Assembly (NCBI GenBank): GCA_035308365.1
Contig: DATGGU010000070.1
Coordinates: 1 to 64,000, forward strand
Length of the DNA stretch: 64,000 nucleotides
Direction: 5' to 3'
Source: PALSA-505 sp035308365
GTDB lineage: Bacteria; Actinomycetota; Actinomycetes; Streptosporangiales; Streptosporangiaceae
Shown here: piece by piece, positions 24,848 to 33,068 of the stretch
Numbering within the stretch: the stretch's first letter is position 1
Layout: each line of letters opens with the position of its first letter
Program-made: the position numbers and the translations under genes
The notes under the pieces: model-generated
Told to the model about the DNA's origin: nothing
The model's database searches: none
Seen by the model: the letters and a program-made list of their open reading frames with translations, nothing else

Positions 24848-27211
24848 CTATCTCCGCCTCAGCAATTCGTGGGCCGCGTACTCGATGGCCCGCTCGGACA
24901 GCAGCACGGCATCGGCCGCGCTGCCCAGCGGGATGAAGCTGTCTTCGCTGGTCACCCGGGCGACGCGGCCGGGGAACCCGGCGTCGGCCAGCGCGGTGAT
25001 CACCGCCTCGGACACTCCGCCGGTGCGCCGGGTCTCGTCGGCGACCAGCACCCGGCCGGTCATCGCCGCCTCGCGCAGGATGTCGGTGACCGGCAGCGGG
25101 GCGATCCAGCGCAGGTCCACCACCCGGGATCCGATCCCGGTCTCACCCAGCCGGGCCGCCGCCCGCAGGCTGAGCCGCAGCCCGTTGCCGAACGTGATGA
25201 TCGTCAGCAGCGGCGCGCAGTCCCCGGCCTCATACACTCTGGCCTGCCCGGCCGGCACGTGGGTGGCCGGCCAGTCCGGCGGCGCCGGGTAGGACTCCAT
25301 CCAGCCGCCGTCGCCCGGCGAGCGGGCGTCGCGCGTGTGGTACAGGGCGATCGGTTCGAGGAACACGCAGACGCTGCCGTCGGTCTCGGCCGCCGCCAGG
25401 CAGGTCCGCAGCATCGCGGCGGCGTCGCCTGCCCGGGCCGGCACGGCGATGATCAGCCCGGGGATGTCCCGCAGCGCGGCGACCGCGTTGTCGTTGTGGA
25501 AGTGACCGCCGAAGCCCTCCTGATAGGCCAGGCCGGCGATCCGCAGCACCATCGGGTTGCGGAACTGCCCCTGCGAGAAGAACGGCAGTGTGGCCGCCTC
25601 GCCCCGGATCTGGTCGGCGGCGTTGTGCAGGTAGGCGAGGTACTGGATCTCCGGCACCGGCAGCAGCCCGGCCAGCCCGGCACCCAGGGCCAGGCCGAGC
25701 ACTGACTGCTCGTCGAGCAGCGAGTCGAACACCCGTCCCGCGCCGAACTTGCGCAGCAGCCCCCTGGTCACTCCGTACACCCCGCCCTTGCGGGCCACGT
25801 CCTCGCCGAAGACCAGCATCTGCGGCCGGGCAGCCATGGCGTCGCACAGCGTGGCGTTGATCGCCTGTGCCAGGGTGAGCGGCCCCGCCTTCTCGGGCAG
25901 CTTGCCGCCGAACGCCGCCGTCCGCCCGGCCTCGTCCGCCGCGACCACGGCGCGGGCGGCCACCACGGCCGGGCGCCGTTGCGCCAGCGGCGCGATCACC
26001 CGGGCGGCGATCGCCAGCCTCGGCGCGCCGGCCACCTCGGCGGCCATCGTGAGCACCCGGTTCCTGGACCGTTCCCGCATCGCGAGCACCTCGCCGGCGC
26101 TGACCGCCCCGGCCTCGATGAGCAGTCTGGCCGTCCTGGTCAGCGGGTCCCGCGCGATCGCCTCGGCGATCTCCGTGGCGCTGCGGTAGGCGGCCTCGGC
26201 GTCCGAGCCCGCGTGCCCGCCGAGCCTGGTGACCGACAGGTGCAGGAACGCCGGGGCCCGGCGTTCCCGGACGAAGCTGGCCGCGGCGAGCGCGGTGTCG
26301 TATACCTCGGCCAGATCCGCGCCGTCGGCGTGGAAGTACTGGACACCAGGGCGGCCGGACTGTGCCGCCGCTACCCAGCCGGGCGGCGTGCGCACGCTGA
26401 TGCCGAGCCCGTTGTCCTCGCAGACCAGCAGCAACGGCAGTGGCAGCCGCTGGTAGGCGCAGTAGGCGGCGGCGTTGAAGGCGCCCGCCGCCGTGGAGTG
26501 GTTCACCGACGCGTCGCCGAACGAGCACACCACGATCGCGTCATCCGGCCAGTCCGGCAGATCCCAGCCGCGCCAGCACTCATACCCGCCGCCGTAGGAG
26601 AAGCAGTGCGGGAGGCAGCGGTGCTGGCCGCAGCCGGGAGCGCGGCCCAGCTTCCCGGCCCGGTCCAGCGCGAACGCCAGGCCGACCGCGCGCGGCAGGT
26701 GCGAGGCGATGGTGGAGGTCTGCGGGATGATGGCCAGCTCGGCGCTGCCGAACACCTTGTGCCGCCCGCCGGAGATCGGCTCCGCCGCCGCGGCCACCAG
26801 GCCGAGCAGCACATCCCGCAGCCCGCGCCCGATCCGGTCGGCCAGGGTGCCGGTCCACGGGTCCGCCTGGCAGGCCCGGGTCAGGTAGAACGCCCCGGAC
26901 CGGTAGTGCAGCAGCGCCGGATCGGTGACCCGCACCGCGGCCGCCACGGCGGCGTTGCCCTCATGCCCCGCCGACCCGATCGTGTAGAAGCCGTCCCCGC
27001 GCTCGCGCAGCCAGCGCGCCGCCAGGTCGAGGTGACGGCTGCCCAGTTGCGCCTCGAACAACTCCAGGCAGAGTGCCCGGCTCAGTGCGCTGCCGGGCCG
27101 CAGCGCGGTGCCGGTAAGAGAGCCGCCACCGGCTGCCGGCGTCTCGCTTGTGGGCCGCAGCCCACAGACCGCGTCGGTGAACGCACGCTCCCACTCGTCC
27201 TGCTCGGTCAT
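24848..27211 (-). CDS. Fused 2-oxoacid dehydrogenase E1 (alpha + beta)
   Basis: The 787-residue enzyme joins the alpha and beta subunits of a thiamine-diphosphate 2-oxoacid dehydrogenase E1 in one chain. The alpha half (residues about 30-400) has YTIGSAGHEGNAAVAAA, LHYRSGAFYLTR and the ThDP motif GDASVNHSTAAGAFN...EDNGLGIS. The beta half (about 440-787) has LVFGEDVARKGGVYGVTRG, EQSVLGLALGAGLAGLLPVP, EIQYLAYLHNAADQ and VVDLRWIAPLP. It resembles branched-chain 2-oxoisovalerate dehydrogenase fusions. No E2 or E3 gene is nearby, so it must work with distant partners or catalyse a plain decarboxylation. ATG at 27211 follows GAGAGGA. Confidence 0.88.
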   Translation of the reverse strand: MTEQDEWERAFTDAVCGLRPTSETPAAGGGSLTGTALRPGSALSRALCLELFEAQLGSRHLDLAARWLRERGDGFYTIGSAGHEGNAAVAAAVRVTDPALLHYRSGAFYLTRACQADPWTGTLADRIGRGLRDVLLGLVAAAAEPISGGRHKVFGSAELAIIPQTSTIASHLPRAVGLAFALDRAGKLGRAPGCGQHRCLPHCFSYGGGYECWRGWDLPDWPDDAIVVCSFGDASVNHSTAAGAFNAAAYCAYQRLPLPLLLVCEDNGLGISVRTPPGWVAAAQSGRPGVQYFHADGADLAEVYDTALAAASFVRERRAPAFLHLSVTRLGGHAGSDAEAAYRSATEIAEAIARDPLTRTARLLIEAGAVSAGEVLAMRERSRNRVLTMAAEVAGAPRLAIAARVIAPLAQRRPAVVAARAVVAADEAGRTAAFGGKLPEKAGPLTLAQAINATLCDAMAARPQMLVFGEDVARKGGVYGVTRGLLRKFGAGRVFDSLLDEQSVLGLALGAGLAGLLPVPEIQYLAYLHNAADQIRGEAATLPFFSQGQFRNPMVLRIAGLAYQEGFGGHFHNDNAVAALRDIPGLIIAVPARAGDAAAMLRTCLAAAETDGSVCVFLEPIALYHTRDARSPGDGGWMESYPAPPDWPATHVPAGQARVYEAGDCAPLLTIITFGNGLRLSLRAAARLGETGIGSRVVDLRWIAPLPVTDILREAAMTGRVLVADETRRTGGVSEAVITALADAGFPGRVARVTSEDSFIPLGSAADAVLLSERAIEYAAHELLRRR

Positions 27212-27307
27212 CCGTGGTCCTCTCCAGGCCTGGCGCTATCTTGCCCGTGGATTGCCCCGGTTGTGCCGCATTGCAACCATCTGGCCGCCTCGCTACCTCT
27301 CATCCGG

Positions 27308-27565
27308 ATGAGAAGGCCGGGCAGCCCGGTGCGGTCATCCGGTTCCTTTCTACCGGCACGGGCAAGGGCGGCGGTGGCCGTCCTCGCCGCCCTTGTGACA
27401 GCCGGATGCGCGGCCGCCAGCGCCGCCAGGGCGCCGGCCAGCCGGGGCACGGCCCAACCCCGAGGTGCGCTAACCACAGTCAGATATCGTTTACGACACG
27501 GAAAGTGGTGTCGTATTACTGCCGCAGTCACGAACTCGCCAGGCACGCCCGGCTGGTACTGGTGA
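27308..27565 (+). CDS. Possible small lipoprotein
   Basis: An 85-codon frame from ATG 27308 encodes an N-terminal signal with a lipobox (AVLAALVTAGC) followed by a basic, Ala-rich tail ending in GTPGWYW. The lipobox would anchor the mature peptide by its cysteine. No family is recognised, and an overlapping minus-strand frame is also open, so the coding call is weak. It could also be the 5' remnant of a longer lipoprotein gene. It diverges from the E1 fusion gene. Confidence 0.35.
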   Translation: MRRPGSPVRSSGSFLPARARAAVAVLAALVTAGCAAASAARAPASRGTAQPRGALTTVRYRLRHGKWCRITAAVTNSPGTPGWYW

Positions 27566-27777
27566 TTCCGTCTGCGACAGAAGTGGCAGGCGTTCGCGGT
27601 CGCCCCGGCGCCGGATCGCCCCGTCAAATATCATCTGAACTGCGGAAATGACGAAGGCGGACACTGCCGGGGCGGATAACTGTGACCGGGCACCATATGC
27701 CCCGCCCGGGGACCGGGCGGATGGGTGAGGAATGGAGCGCAGGCAGGTGATCCTGCCAGACTGTGCTTACCCAGAAG
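27566..27777. other. Intergenic, no gene recognised
   Basis: With the structured repeat at 27778 and the esterase leader after it, this is the non-genic interval between the possible lipoprotein and the esterase gene (27566-27917). I see no convincing coding frame, tRNA or promoter; open frames here lack ribosome sites and family resemblance. Confidence 0.4.
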
Positions 27778-27885
27778 TTCGGGTTCTTCAAGAGACCCAC
27801 CCCGGTTATCCCAGTGCCACGCGCACCGGCACCCGGGCAGGCAAAATTCGCCTGCCCTCGCTGGCCGGTCTTGAAGAACCCTCAC
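27778..27885. repeat. Structured dispersed repeat, copy 2
   Basis: This 108-bp element has perfect inverted arms GGGTTCTTCAAG (27781-27792) and CTTGAAGAACCC (27870-27881) and an inner perfect hairpin GGGCAGGC aaaattc GCCTGCCC (27835-27857). Between the stems it shares CCTCGCTGG and flanking bases with copy 1 at 13918-14026, while the rest has diverged. It lies 32 bp upstream of the esterase start, in the same plus-strand orientation as copy 1. Confidence 0.7.
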
Positions 27886-27917
27886 GGGGCGACCGTTGAA
27901 TTACCGATGGAGGCGTC

Positions 27918-28946
27918 ATGCTGCCCTGGTCCGCCGAACTATCCGGACGGATGGACGAACACGTCATCACCAGCGAACTGCTCCGGGACAATCCACTGGG
28001 CGACCCGTACGAGCGGCCGCTGTGGGTCTACCTGCCGCCCGGGTATGACGACGAGCCGGACCGGCGCTACCCGTCCGTCTACGTGATCCAGGGTTACACC
28101 GGCCACCTCACCATGTGGGCGAACCGGAGCGCCTACCGGCGGCCGTTCCCCGAGACCGCGGACCAGGTGTTCGCCACCGGCGAGGCGCCACCGGCGATCG
28201 TGGTCTACGTGGACGCCTGGACCGCCTACGGCGGCAGCCAGTTCGTCGACTCGCCCGGCACCGGCCGCTACCACTCATACCTGTGTGAGGAGATCGTCCC
28301 CTGGGTGGATGCCAGGTACCGCACGCTGGCCGGCCCGGCGCACCGCGGCATCATGGGCAAGTCCAGCGGCGGGTTCGGTGCCATGATCACACCGATGCTG
28401 CGGCCCGGCCTGTTCGGCGTGCTGGCCACGCACGCCGGTGACTCGCTCTACGAGGCGTGCTACATCCCCGACTTCCTCAAGACCGTGCGGTACCTGCGCG
28501 ATTACGACGGCGACATCTGGCGCTGGTGGTCGGACTTCAACTCCCGCGTTTCGTTCACCAAGGAGGGGGACGGGACGCTGCTGATGATGCTCGGCGTGGC
28601 CGCCTGCTTCTCCGCCCGCGAGGACGGCACGGTGGAACTGCCGTTCGACTGCGTCACCGGGGTGCTGCGGCCGGAGGTCTGGCAGCGCTGGCTCGACTGG
28701 GACCCGGTGCGGATGGTGCCCAAGTACGCCGAGGCGCTCAGGTCCGTCCGGGCGATCTGGATCGACGCCGGCACCAGGGACGACTGGTACCTGGACCTGG
28801 GCGCCACGGCCTTCCGCGACGCGCTGCTCGAAGCCGGCGTCAAGGAGGACGTGATCAAGTTCGAGCTGTTCGACGCCACGCACATGTCCATCGACTACCG
28901 GTACCCGCTGTCGCTGGCCTGGATGTGCCAGCAGATGGCGGGCTGA
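27918..28946 (+). CDS. Esterase D/putative esterase-family alpha/beta hydrolase
   Basis: The 342-residue cytoplasmic protein belongs to the putative-esterase (Esterase D/enterochelin esterase-like) family. It has LWVYLPPGYDDEPDRRYPS early, a nucleophile elbow GIMGKSSGGFGAM, and late IWIDAGTRDDWYLD and FDATHMSIDYRYP, supplying acid and histidine. The natural substrate is unknown. ATG at 27918 is preceded by GGAGG four bases away. It is monocistronic, with the structured repeat upstream and a hairpin terminator downstream. Confidence 0.85.
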   Translation: MLPWSAELSGRMDEHVITSELLRDNPLGDPYERPLWVYLPPGYDDEPDRRYPSVYVIQGYTGHLTMWANRSAYRRPFPETADQVFATGEAPPAIVVYVDAWTAYGGSQFVDSPGTGRYHSYLCEEIVPWVDARYRTLAGPAHRGIMGKSSGGFGAMITPMLRPGLFGVLATHAGDSLYEACYIPDFLKTVRYLRDYDGDIWRWWSDFNSRVSFTKEGDGTLLMMLGVAACFSAREDGTVELPFDCVTGVLRPEVWQRWLDWDPVRMVPKYAEALRSVRAIWIDAGTRDDWYLDLGATAFRDALLEAGVKEDVIKFELFDATHMSIDYRYPLSLAWMCQQMAG

Positions 28947-28956
28947 CCGGCTCCCC

Positions 28957-28991
28957 GCCACCCTGGGCCGCAAGAAACGGCCCGGGGTGGC
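28957..28991 (+). terminator. Hairpin terminator after the esterase gene
   Basis: GCCACCCTGGGCCG and CGGCCCGGGGTGGC form a 14-bp stem with one mismatch and a seven-base loop, ten bases after the esterase stop. Confidence 0.65.
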
Positions 28992-29108
28992 GTCATAATA
29001 CGGCGCTATGGCTGTTTGAGATGTGTTTGCCGGGCCCGTTCGGGCCATCGTGGTGTCGCCACGTGCTTGACCCAGTCCCCAGGTATCTGGATAGGAGCAA
29101 TCAGGCAA

Positions 29109-29813
29109 ATGAGGAAACTCCCTTCCCTCCGGCTCCCTGCCGTGGGTGCGCTTCTCGCGTCGGCCACCCTTGTGGCGGCCTCGCTGATGGCGGCCGCCCC
29201 GGTCACCGCCGGGCAAGGATTCGGCTCGCACAGCACGTTCGGCGGGCCCCTCAGCAACAGCGGCAACTGGGCCGGCTACGCCGCCAGCGGACAGACGTTC
29301 ACCAAGATCGTCGGCCACTGGGTCGAGCCCAAGGCGGTCTGCAACGGCAGTGCCCTCTACGCCCCGTGGATAGGCATCGACGGCTTCAACGACACGACAG
29401 TCGAGCAGACCGGCGTTCAGACGCAATGTTCTGGCGGCTCGCCGCGGGTGTCCGGCTGGTACGAGATGTACCCGGCCGCCCCCGTCTACTACAGCAACCC
29501 GGCCAGCATCGGTGACCACTTCACCGCCAAGGTCGTGTACATCGGCGGCGGCACCTACAGGCTGACCCTGACCGACAACACCAAGGGCTGGTCACACACC
29601 GTCCAGAAGAGCCTGAGGGCGAAGAACGCCAGCGCCGAGGCGATCATCGAGGCCCCTGGCGGCTTCCCCGGTCTCCCCAACGGCGTGACCTTCACCGGCG
29701 TCACGGTCAACGGCCAGAAGCTCGCCGCGTTCAACCCGACCAAGCTCATCGCCACCGGCGGGTGGACGCCCGGCCCGCTGAACGGCGGCACGTTCACCAT
29801 CACGCACAAGTAA
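29109..29813 (+). CDS. Secreted G1-family (eqolisin-type) peptidase
   Basis: The 234-residue product has a signal peptide (MRKLPSLRLPAVGALLASAT and following hydrophobic residues, cleavage near VTA-GQ). It then shows the G1/A4 peptidase pattern: NSGNWAGYAASG, WIGIDGFNDTTVEQTGVQ with the catalytic glutamine, YEMYPAAPVYYS, and ASAEAIIEAPGGFPG with the catalytic glutamate. G1 peptidases are pepstatin-insensitive acid proteases, best known from fungi; bacterial members are secreted. ATG at 29109 lies just before the signal peptide. It is followed by a strong terminator. Confidence 0.82.
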   Translation: MRKLPSLRLPAVGALLASATLVAASLMAAAPVTAGQGFGSHSTFGGPLSNSGNWAGYAASGQTFTKIVGHWVEPKAVCNGSALYAPWIGIDGFNDTTVEQTGVQTQCSGGSPRVSGWYEMYPAAPVYYSNPASIGDHFTAKVVYIGGGTYRLTLTDNTKGWSHTVQKSLRAKNASAEAIIEAPGGFPGLPNGVTFTGVTVNGQKLAAFNPTKLIATGGWTPGPLNGGTFTITHK

Positions 29814-29836
29814 AACCCGGCGTATACGGTGCAACC

Positions 29837-29872
29837 GGCCCGCCCGCCGCCATCCGTGGCGGCGGGCGGGCC
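29837..29872 (+). terminator. Strong hairpin terminator after the G1 peptidase gene
   Basis: GGCCCGCCCGCCGCC and GGCGGCGGGCGGGCC form a perfect 15-bp stem with a six-base loop, 23 bases after the stop and followed by TT. Confidence 0.8.
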
Positions 29873-29916
29873 TTCCACTGCCTGACCTGCGGCTCATGTC
29901 GTGCCAGGATGTCGGC

Positions 29917-31974
29917 ATGACGACGACGGACACCCAGCCACCGGCGCAGGACCAGGCGCAGCACGGGCGCCACCTGATCGTCATCTATGCGGCGCTCATG
30001 CTGGCGATCCTGCTCGCCGCGCTGGACCAGACGATCGTGTCCACGGCGTTGCCCACCATCGTCGGCGACCTCGGCGGCCTGAACCGGCTGTCCTGGGTGG
30101 TCACCGCGTACCTGCTGGCCACCACGGTGTCCACACCGCTGTGGGGCAAGCTCGGTGACCAGTACGGCCGCAAGGGGCTGTTCCAGGCGGCAATCGTGAT
30201 CTTCCTGGGCGGCTCCGCACTGTGCGGCCTGTCGCAGGACATGAACATGCTGATCGCCTTCCGTGCCCTGCAGGGGCTGGGCGGCGGCGGGCTCATGGTG
30301 CTGGCCCAGGCGATCGTCGGCGACGTGGTGCCGGCCAGGGAGAGGGGCCGGTACCAGGGCGCCTTCGGCGCGGTGTTCGGTGTGGCCAGCGTGGCCGGCC
30401 CGCTGCTCGGCGGCTTCTTCGTGGACAACCTGACCTGGCGCTGGGTGTTCTACATCAACCTGCCGGTCGGCGTCGTCGCGCTCGCCGTCATCGCCGCGGT
30501 GCTGCCGGCCCGGTCGGCCCGCCAGTCGCACCGCATCGACTACCTCGGCACGATCCTGCTCGGCGCCTCGGCGACCTGCATCGTCCTGCTCACCTCGTGG
30601 GGCGGCACCACCTACGGGTGGGGATCGGGGGTGATCATCGGCCTGGCCGCCGCCGCGGTCGTGCTGGCCGTCGCCTGGTGGCGGTCGGCGGGGCGCGCGG
30701 CCGAGCCGGTGCTGCCGCTGCGGCTGTTCCGCGACCCGGTGTTCTCGGCGGCCGGCGCCATCGGGTTCTGCGCCGGGTTCGCCATGTTCGGCGCCCTGGC
30801 CTTCCTGCCGCTGTACCTGCAGGTGGTGCGCGGCGTGTCGGCCACGCTGTCCGGCGTGTACCTGCTGCCCATGGTCGTCGGCATGTTGCTCACCTCGATC
30901 ACCAGCGGGCAGCTCATCAGCAGGTGGGGCAGGTACAAGATCTTCCCGATCATCGGCACGGTGCTGCTCGCGCTGGCCCTGTTCCTGCTGTCCCGGCTGA
31001 GCCTGACCTCGCCCACCGCCGTGATGTGGCTGTACTTCCTGATTCTCGGCCTCGGCCTCGGGCTGATCCTGCAGGTGCTGGTCATCGCCGTGCAGAACTC
31101 GGCCGACTACGCCGACCTGGGCGCGGCCACCTCGGGCGCCACGTTCTTCCGGTCCATCGGCGCCTCGTTCGGCGTGGCCATCTTCGGCTCGATCTTCTCC
31201 AACCGGCTGGCCTCCGAGGTGGTCAGCCAGTTGCACGGCGTGCCGCTGCCGGCTGGCTTCAACCCGGCGCAGGTGCAGGCCAAGCCCGCGCTGATCCGCG
31301 CGCTGCCCGCCGTGCTTCGCGGCGACGTGCTGCACGCGTTCTCGCTGTCCATGCAGACCGTGTTCCTGGCCGCGGTGCCGGTGGCGCTGGCCGCCTTCGT
31401 CCTGTCCTGGTTCCTGCGGGAGGCGCCGCTGCGGGCCGCGGTCGGTGCCGCCGCCAACCCGCTCGACGTGGCCGACGGCCTCGGGGCCGCCTCGGCCCAT
31501 CGTTCCTCGGCAGGCGAACTGGAGCGGGCACTCGTCCAGCTGTCCGGCACCGACCTGCGGCGGCGCGGCTACGAGCGGATGGCCGAAATGGCCGGGCTGG
31601 ATCTGCCCGCGGGGAGCTGCTGGGTGCTCACGCACCTGGCCAAACGGCCACCGGTAGACCGCCAGGAGCTGGCCCGCGAGGCGGGAGTCACCGTCGAATA
31701 CGGCAAACCGTTCGTGGACCGCCTGGTGGAGGCCGGGATGGTCCGCCGCGACGGCGACACGCTCACGCTCACCGAGCCGGGCGGCGCGGCCGCCGGCCGG
31801 CTGTTCGCCGCCAAGCGCGACCTGCTGCACCAGCTCACCGCCGGCTGGTCACCGGAGCAAAATCAGGAGGTCGCCGAGCTGCTCAGCAAGCTCGCCCGCG
31901 CCCTGCTGGGCGAGGCGGCCGACAGGCACCTGGCCACGGCCGAGCTGGCCAGCGCCGAAACAGCCAGCAGCTGA
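29917..31974 (+). CDS. DHA2-family MFS drug exporter with C-terminal winged-helix-like tail
   Basis: Residues about 20-510 form a 14-helix EmrB/QacA-type proton-driven exporter, with motif A-like GKLGDQYGRKGLF, ALDQTIVSTALPTIVGDLGG and LQGLGGGGLMVLAQAIVGD. The last 150 residues are not membrane: LERALVQLSGTDLRRRGYER, GSCWVLTHLAKRPPVDRQEL, AGVTVEYGKPFVDRLVEAGM and VRRDGDTLTLTEPGG read like a MarR-type winged helix (helix, helix, recognition helix, wing). Such a tail could sense ligand or DNA from the membrane; this is inference. ATG at 29917 (MTTTD) is preferred over an in-frame codon 21 bp upstream. Monocistronic. Confidence 0.85.
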   Translation: MTTTDTQPPAQDQAQHGRHLIVIYAALMLAILLAALDQTIVSTALPTIVGDLGGLNRLSWVVTAYLLATTVSTPLWGKLGDQYGRKGLFQAAIVIFLGGSALCGLSQDMNMLIAFRALQGLGGGGLMVLAQAIVGDVVPARERGRYQGAFGAVFGVASVAGPLLGGFFVDNLTWRWVFYINLPVGVVALAVIAAVLPARSARQSHRIDYLGTILLGASATCIVLLTSWGGTTYGWGSGVIIGLAAAAVVLAVAWWRSAGRAAEPVLPLRLFRDPVFSAAGAIGFCAGFAMFGALAFLPLYLQVVRGVSATLSGVYLLPMVVGMLLTSITSGQLISRWGRYKIFPIIGTVLLALALFLLSRLSLTSPTAVMWLYFLILGLGLGLILQVLVIAVQNSADYADLGAATSGATFFRSIGASFGVAIFGSIFSNRLASEVVSQLHGVPLPAGFNPAQVQAKPALIRALPAVLRGDVLHAFSLSMQTVFLAAVPVALAAFVLSWFLREAPLRAAVGAAANPLDVADGLGAASAHRSSAGELERALVQLSGTDLRRRGYERMAEMAGLDLPAGSCWVLTHLAKRPPVDRQELAREAGVTVEYGKPFVDRLVEAGMVRRDGDTLTLTEPGGAAAGRLFAAKRDLLHQLTAGWSPEQNQEVAELLSKLARALLGEAADRHLATAELASAETASS

Positions 31975-32041
31975 TCAGTGGTGCCCCGGCCACCTGGCGC
32001 TGGCAGCCGGCGGCTTCCTGGCGCCTGACTTGCCGGGTGGT

Positions 32042-33052
32042 TCAGGTGATCATCCGCAGGACGCCGGGAAGGGCGCGGATGCGGAGGGGGGAGCCTGCGG
32101 CCAGGGGGCTGGCGCAGCGGAGGGGTTCGCCGTCGGCGCCGCCAGGCATGGCGCGGCCGACGGTGATCGTGACCTGCCGGGCGCGGGCCGTGCCGACCGG
32201 GCGCATCGACACGTGCGTGCCCTTCTTGATCTTGGTGAGGGCGTGGATCATGGCGAGCTTGGACGAGCCCTGGACGTAGACGACGTCGAGCAGGCCGTCG
32301 CTGGCGTCCGCCGATGGGGCGACCATCATGCCGGCGCCGAAATAACGGGAGTTGGCGACCACGACCGCGCCGCCGGCGAACTCCCGGGCCGGCGCCCCTG
32401 CGGGCTCTGCCATCGTCTGCTGAGCGGCGGGGCCGGCCGCCAGGTCCCCGGCCGGCCCGCCGTCCAGGTCCAGGTGGAAGGTCGCGGTGCGCCAGCCGGC
32501 CACGGCGCGCACCGCCGCCGCCGGGTAGGCCAGCTCGCCGGGGGGCACGCGGGAGTGGGCGGCTATCTCGGCCGCCACCGCGGGGATGCCCAGGTAGACG
32601 CTGCCCGCGACGACCACTTCACCGGTCGCCAGGGCCAGCGGGCCCGCGCCGGCCGGGGTGGCGAAGTCCGCGCGGCCCACCGCGATCAGGTCTACCGGGC
32701 GTTCCTGGCCGGCGGCGATCACCCGCGCCGCGGCGCCGGGGGTGAACGGTATGCCCAGTGTCCGGGCGAAGTCGTTGCCCCGGCCGGCCGGAATGATGCC
32801 AAACACGCCATCGGCCCCGGCCACGGTTGCGGCGAGGGCCCCGGCCAGGCCGTCGCCGCCGACCGCGACCGCCACCTGGCCGCGGCCTATGGCCGCCGCG
32901 GCGAGCTCTCTGGCGTGCTCCAGGCTGGTGCACCGGCACACCTCGTGCTGGATGCCGGCCACGTTGAGCATCCGGCTGACCACGGGCAGCAGCCGCTCGG
33001 CCCGGCCGCCGCCCGCAGCCGGGTTCACCACTAGACAGCAGGTGCGGGTCAT
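32042..33052 (-). CDS. Diacylglycerol kinase-family lipid kinase
   Basis: The 336-residue protein is a YegS/DgkB-like lipid kinase. It has LVVNPAAGGGRAERLLP at the N-terminus, the catalytic glycine loop VAVGGDGLAGAL, and IIPAGRGNDFARTLGIP. The C-terminal domain has the usual beta-sandwich ending. Members phosphorylate diacylglycerol or a related lipid with ATP. Its start lies 17 bases after the stop of the alkyl-DHAP-synthase-like gene, so the two are likely one operon that acts on glycerolipids. ATG at 33052 follows GAGAGG. Confidence 0.88.
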   Translation of the reverse strand: MTRTCCLVVNPAAGGGRAERLLPVVSRMLNVAGIQHEVCRCTSLEHARELAAAAIGRGQVAVAVGGDGLAGALAATVAGADGVFGIIPAGRGNDFARTLGIPFTPGAAARVIAAGQERPVDLIAVGRADFATPAGAGPLALATGEVVVAGSVYLGIPAVAAEIAAHSRVPPGELAYPAAAVRAVAGWRTATFHLDLDGGPAGDLAAGPAAQQTMAEPAGAPAREFAGGAVVVANSRYFGAGMMVAPSADASDGLLDVVYVQGSSKLAMIHALTKIKKGTHVSMRPVGTARARQVTITVGRAMPGGADGEPLRCASPLAAGSPLRIRALPGVLRMIT

Positions 33053-33068
33053 GAACCTCTCCGCTCGT

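Noticed and set aside
27208..27627. Minus-strand 139-codon frame upstream of the E1 fusion
   Set aside because: No ribosome site and no recognised motif; it opposes a better plus-strand lipoprotein-like frame.
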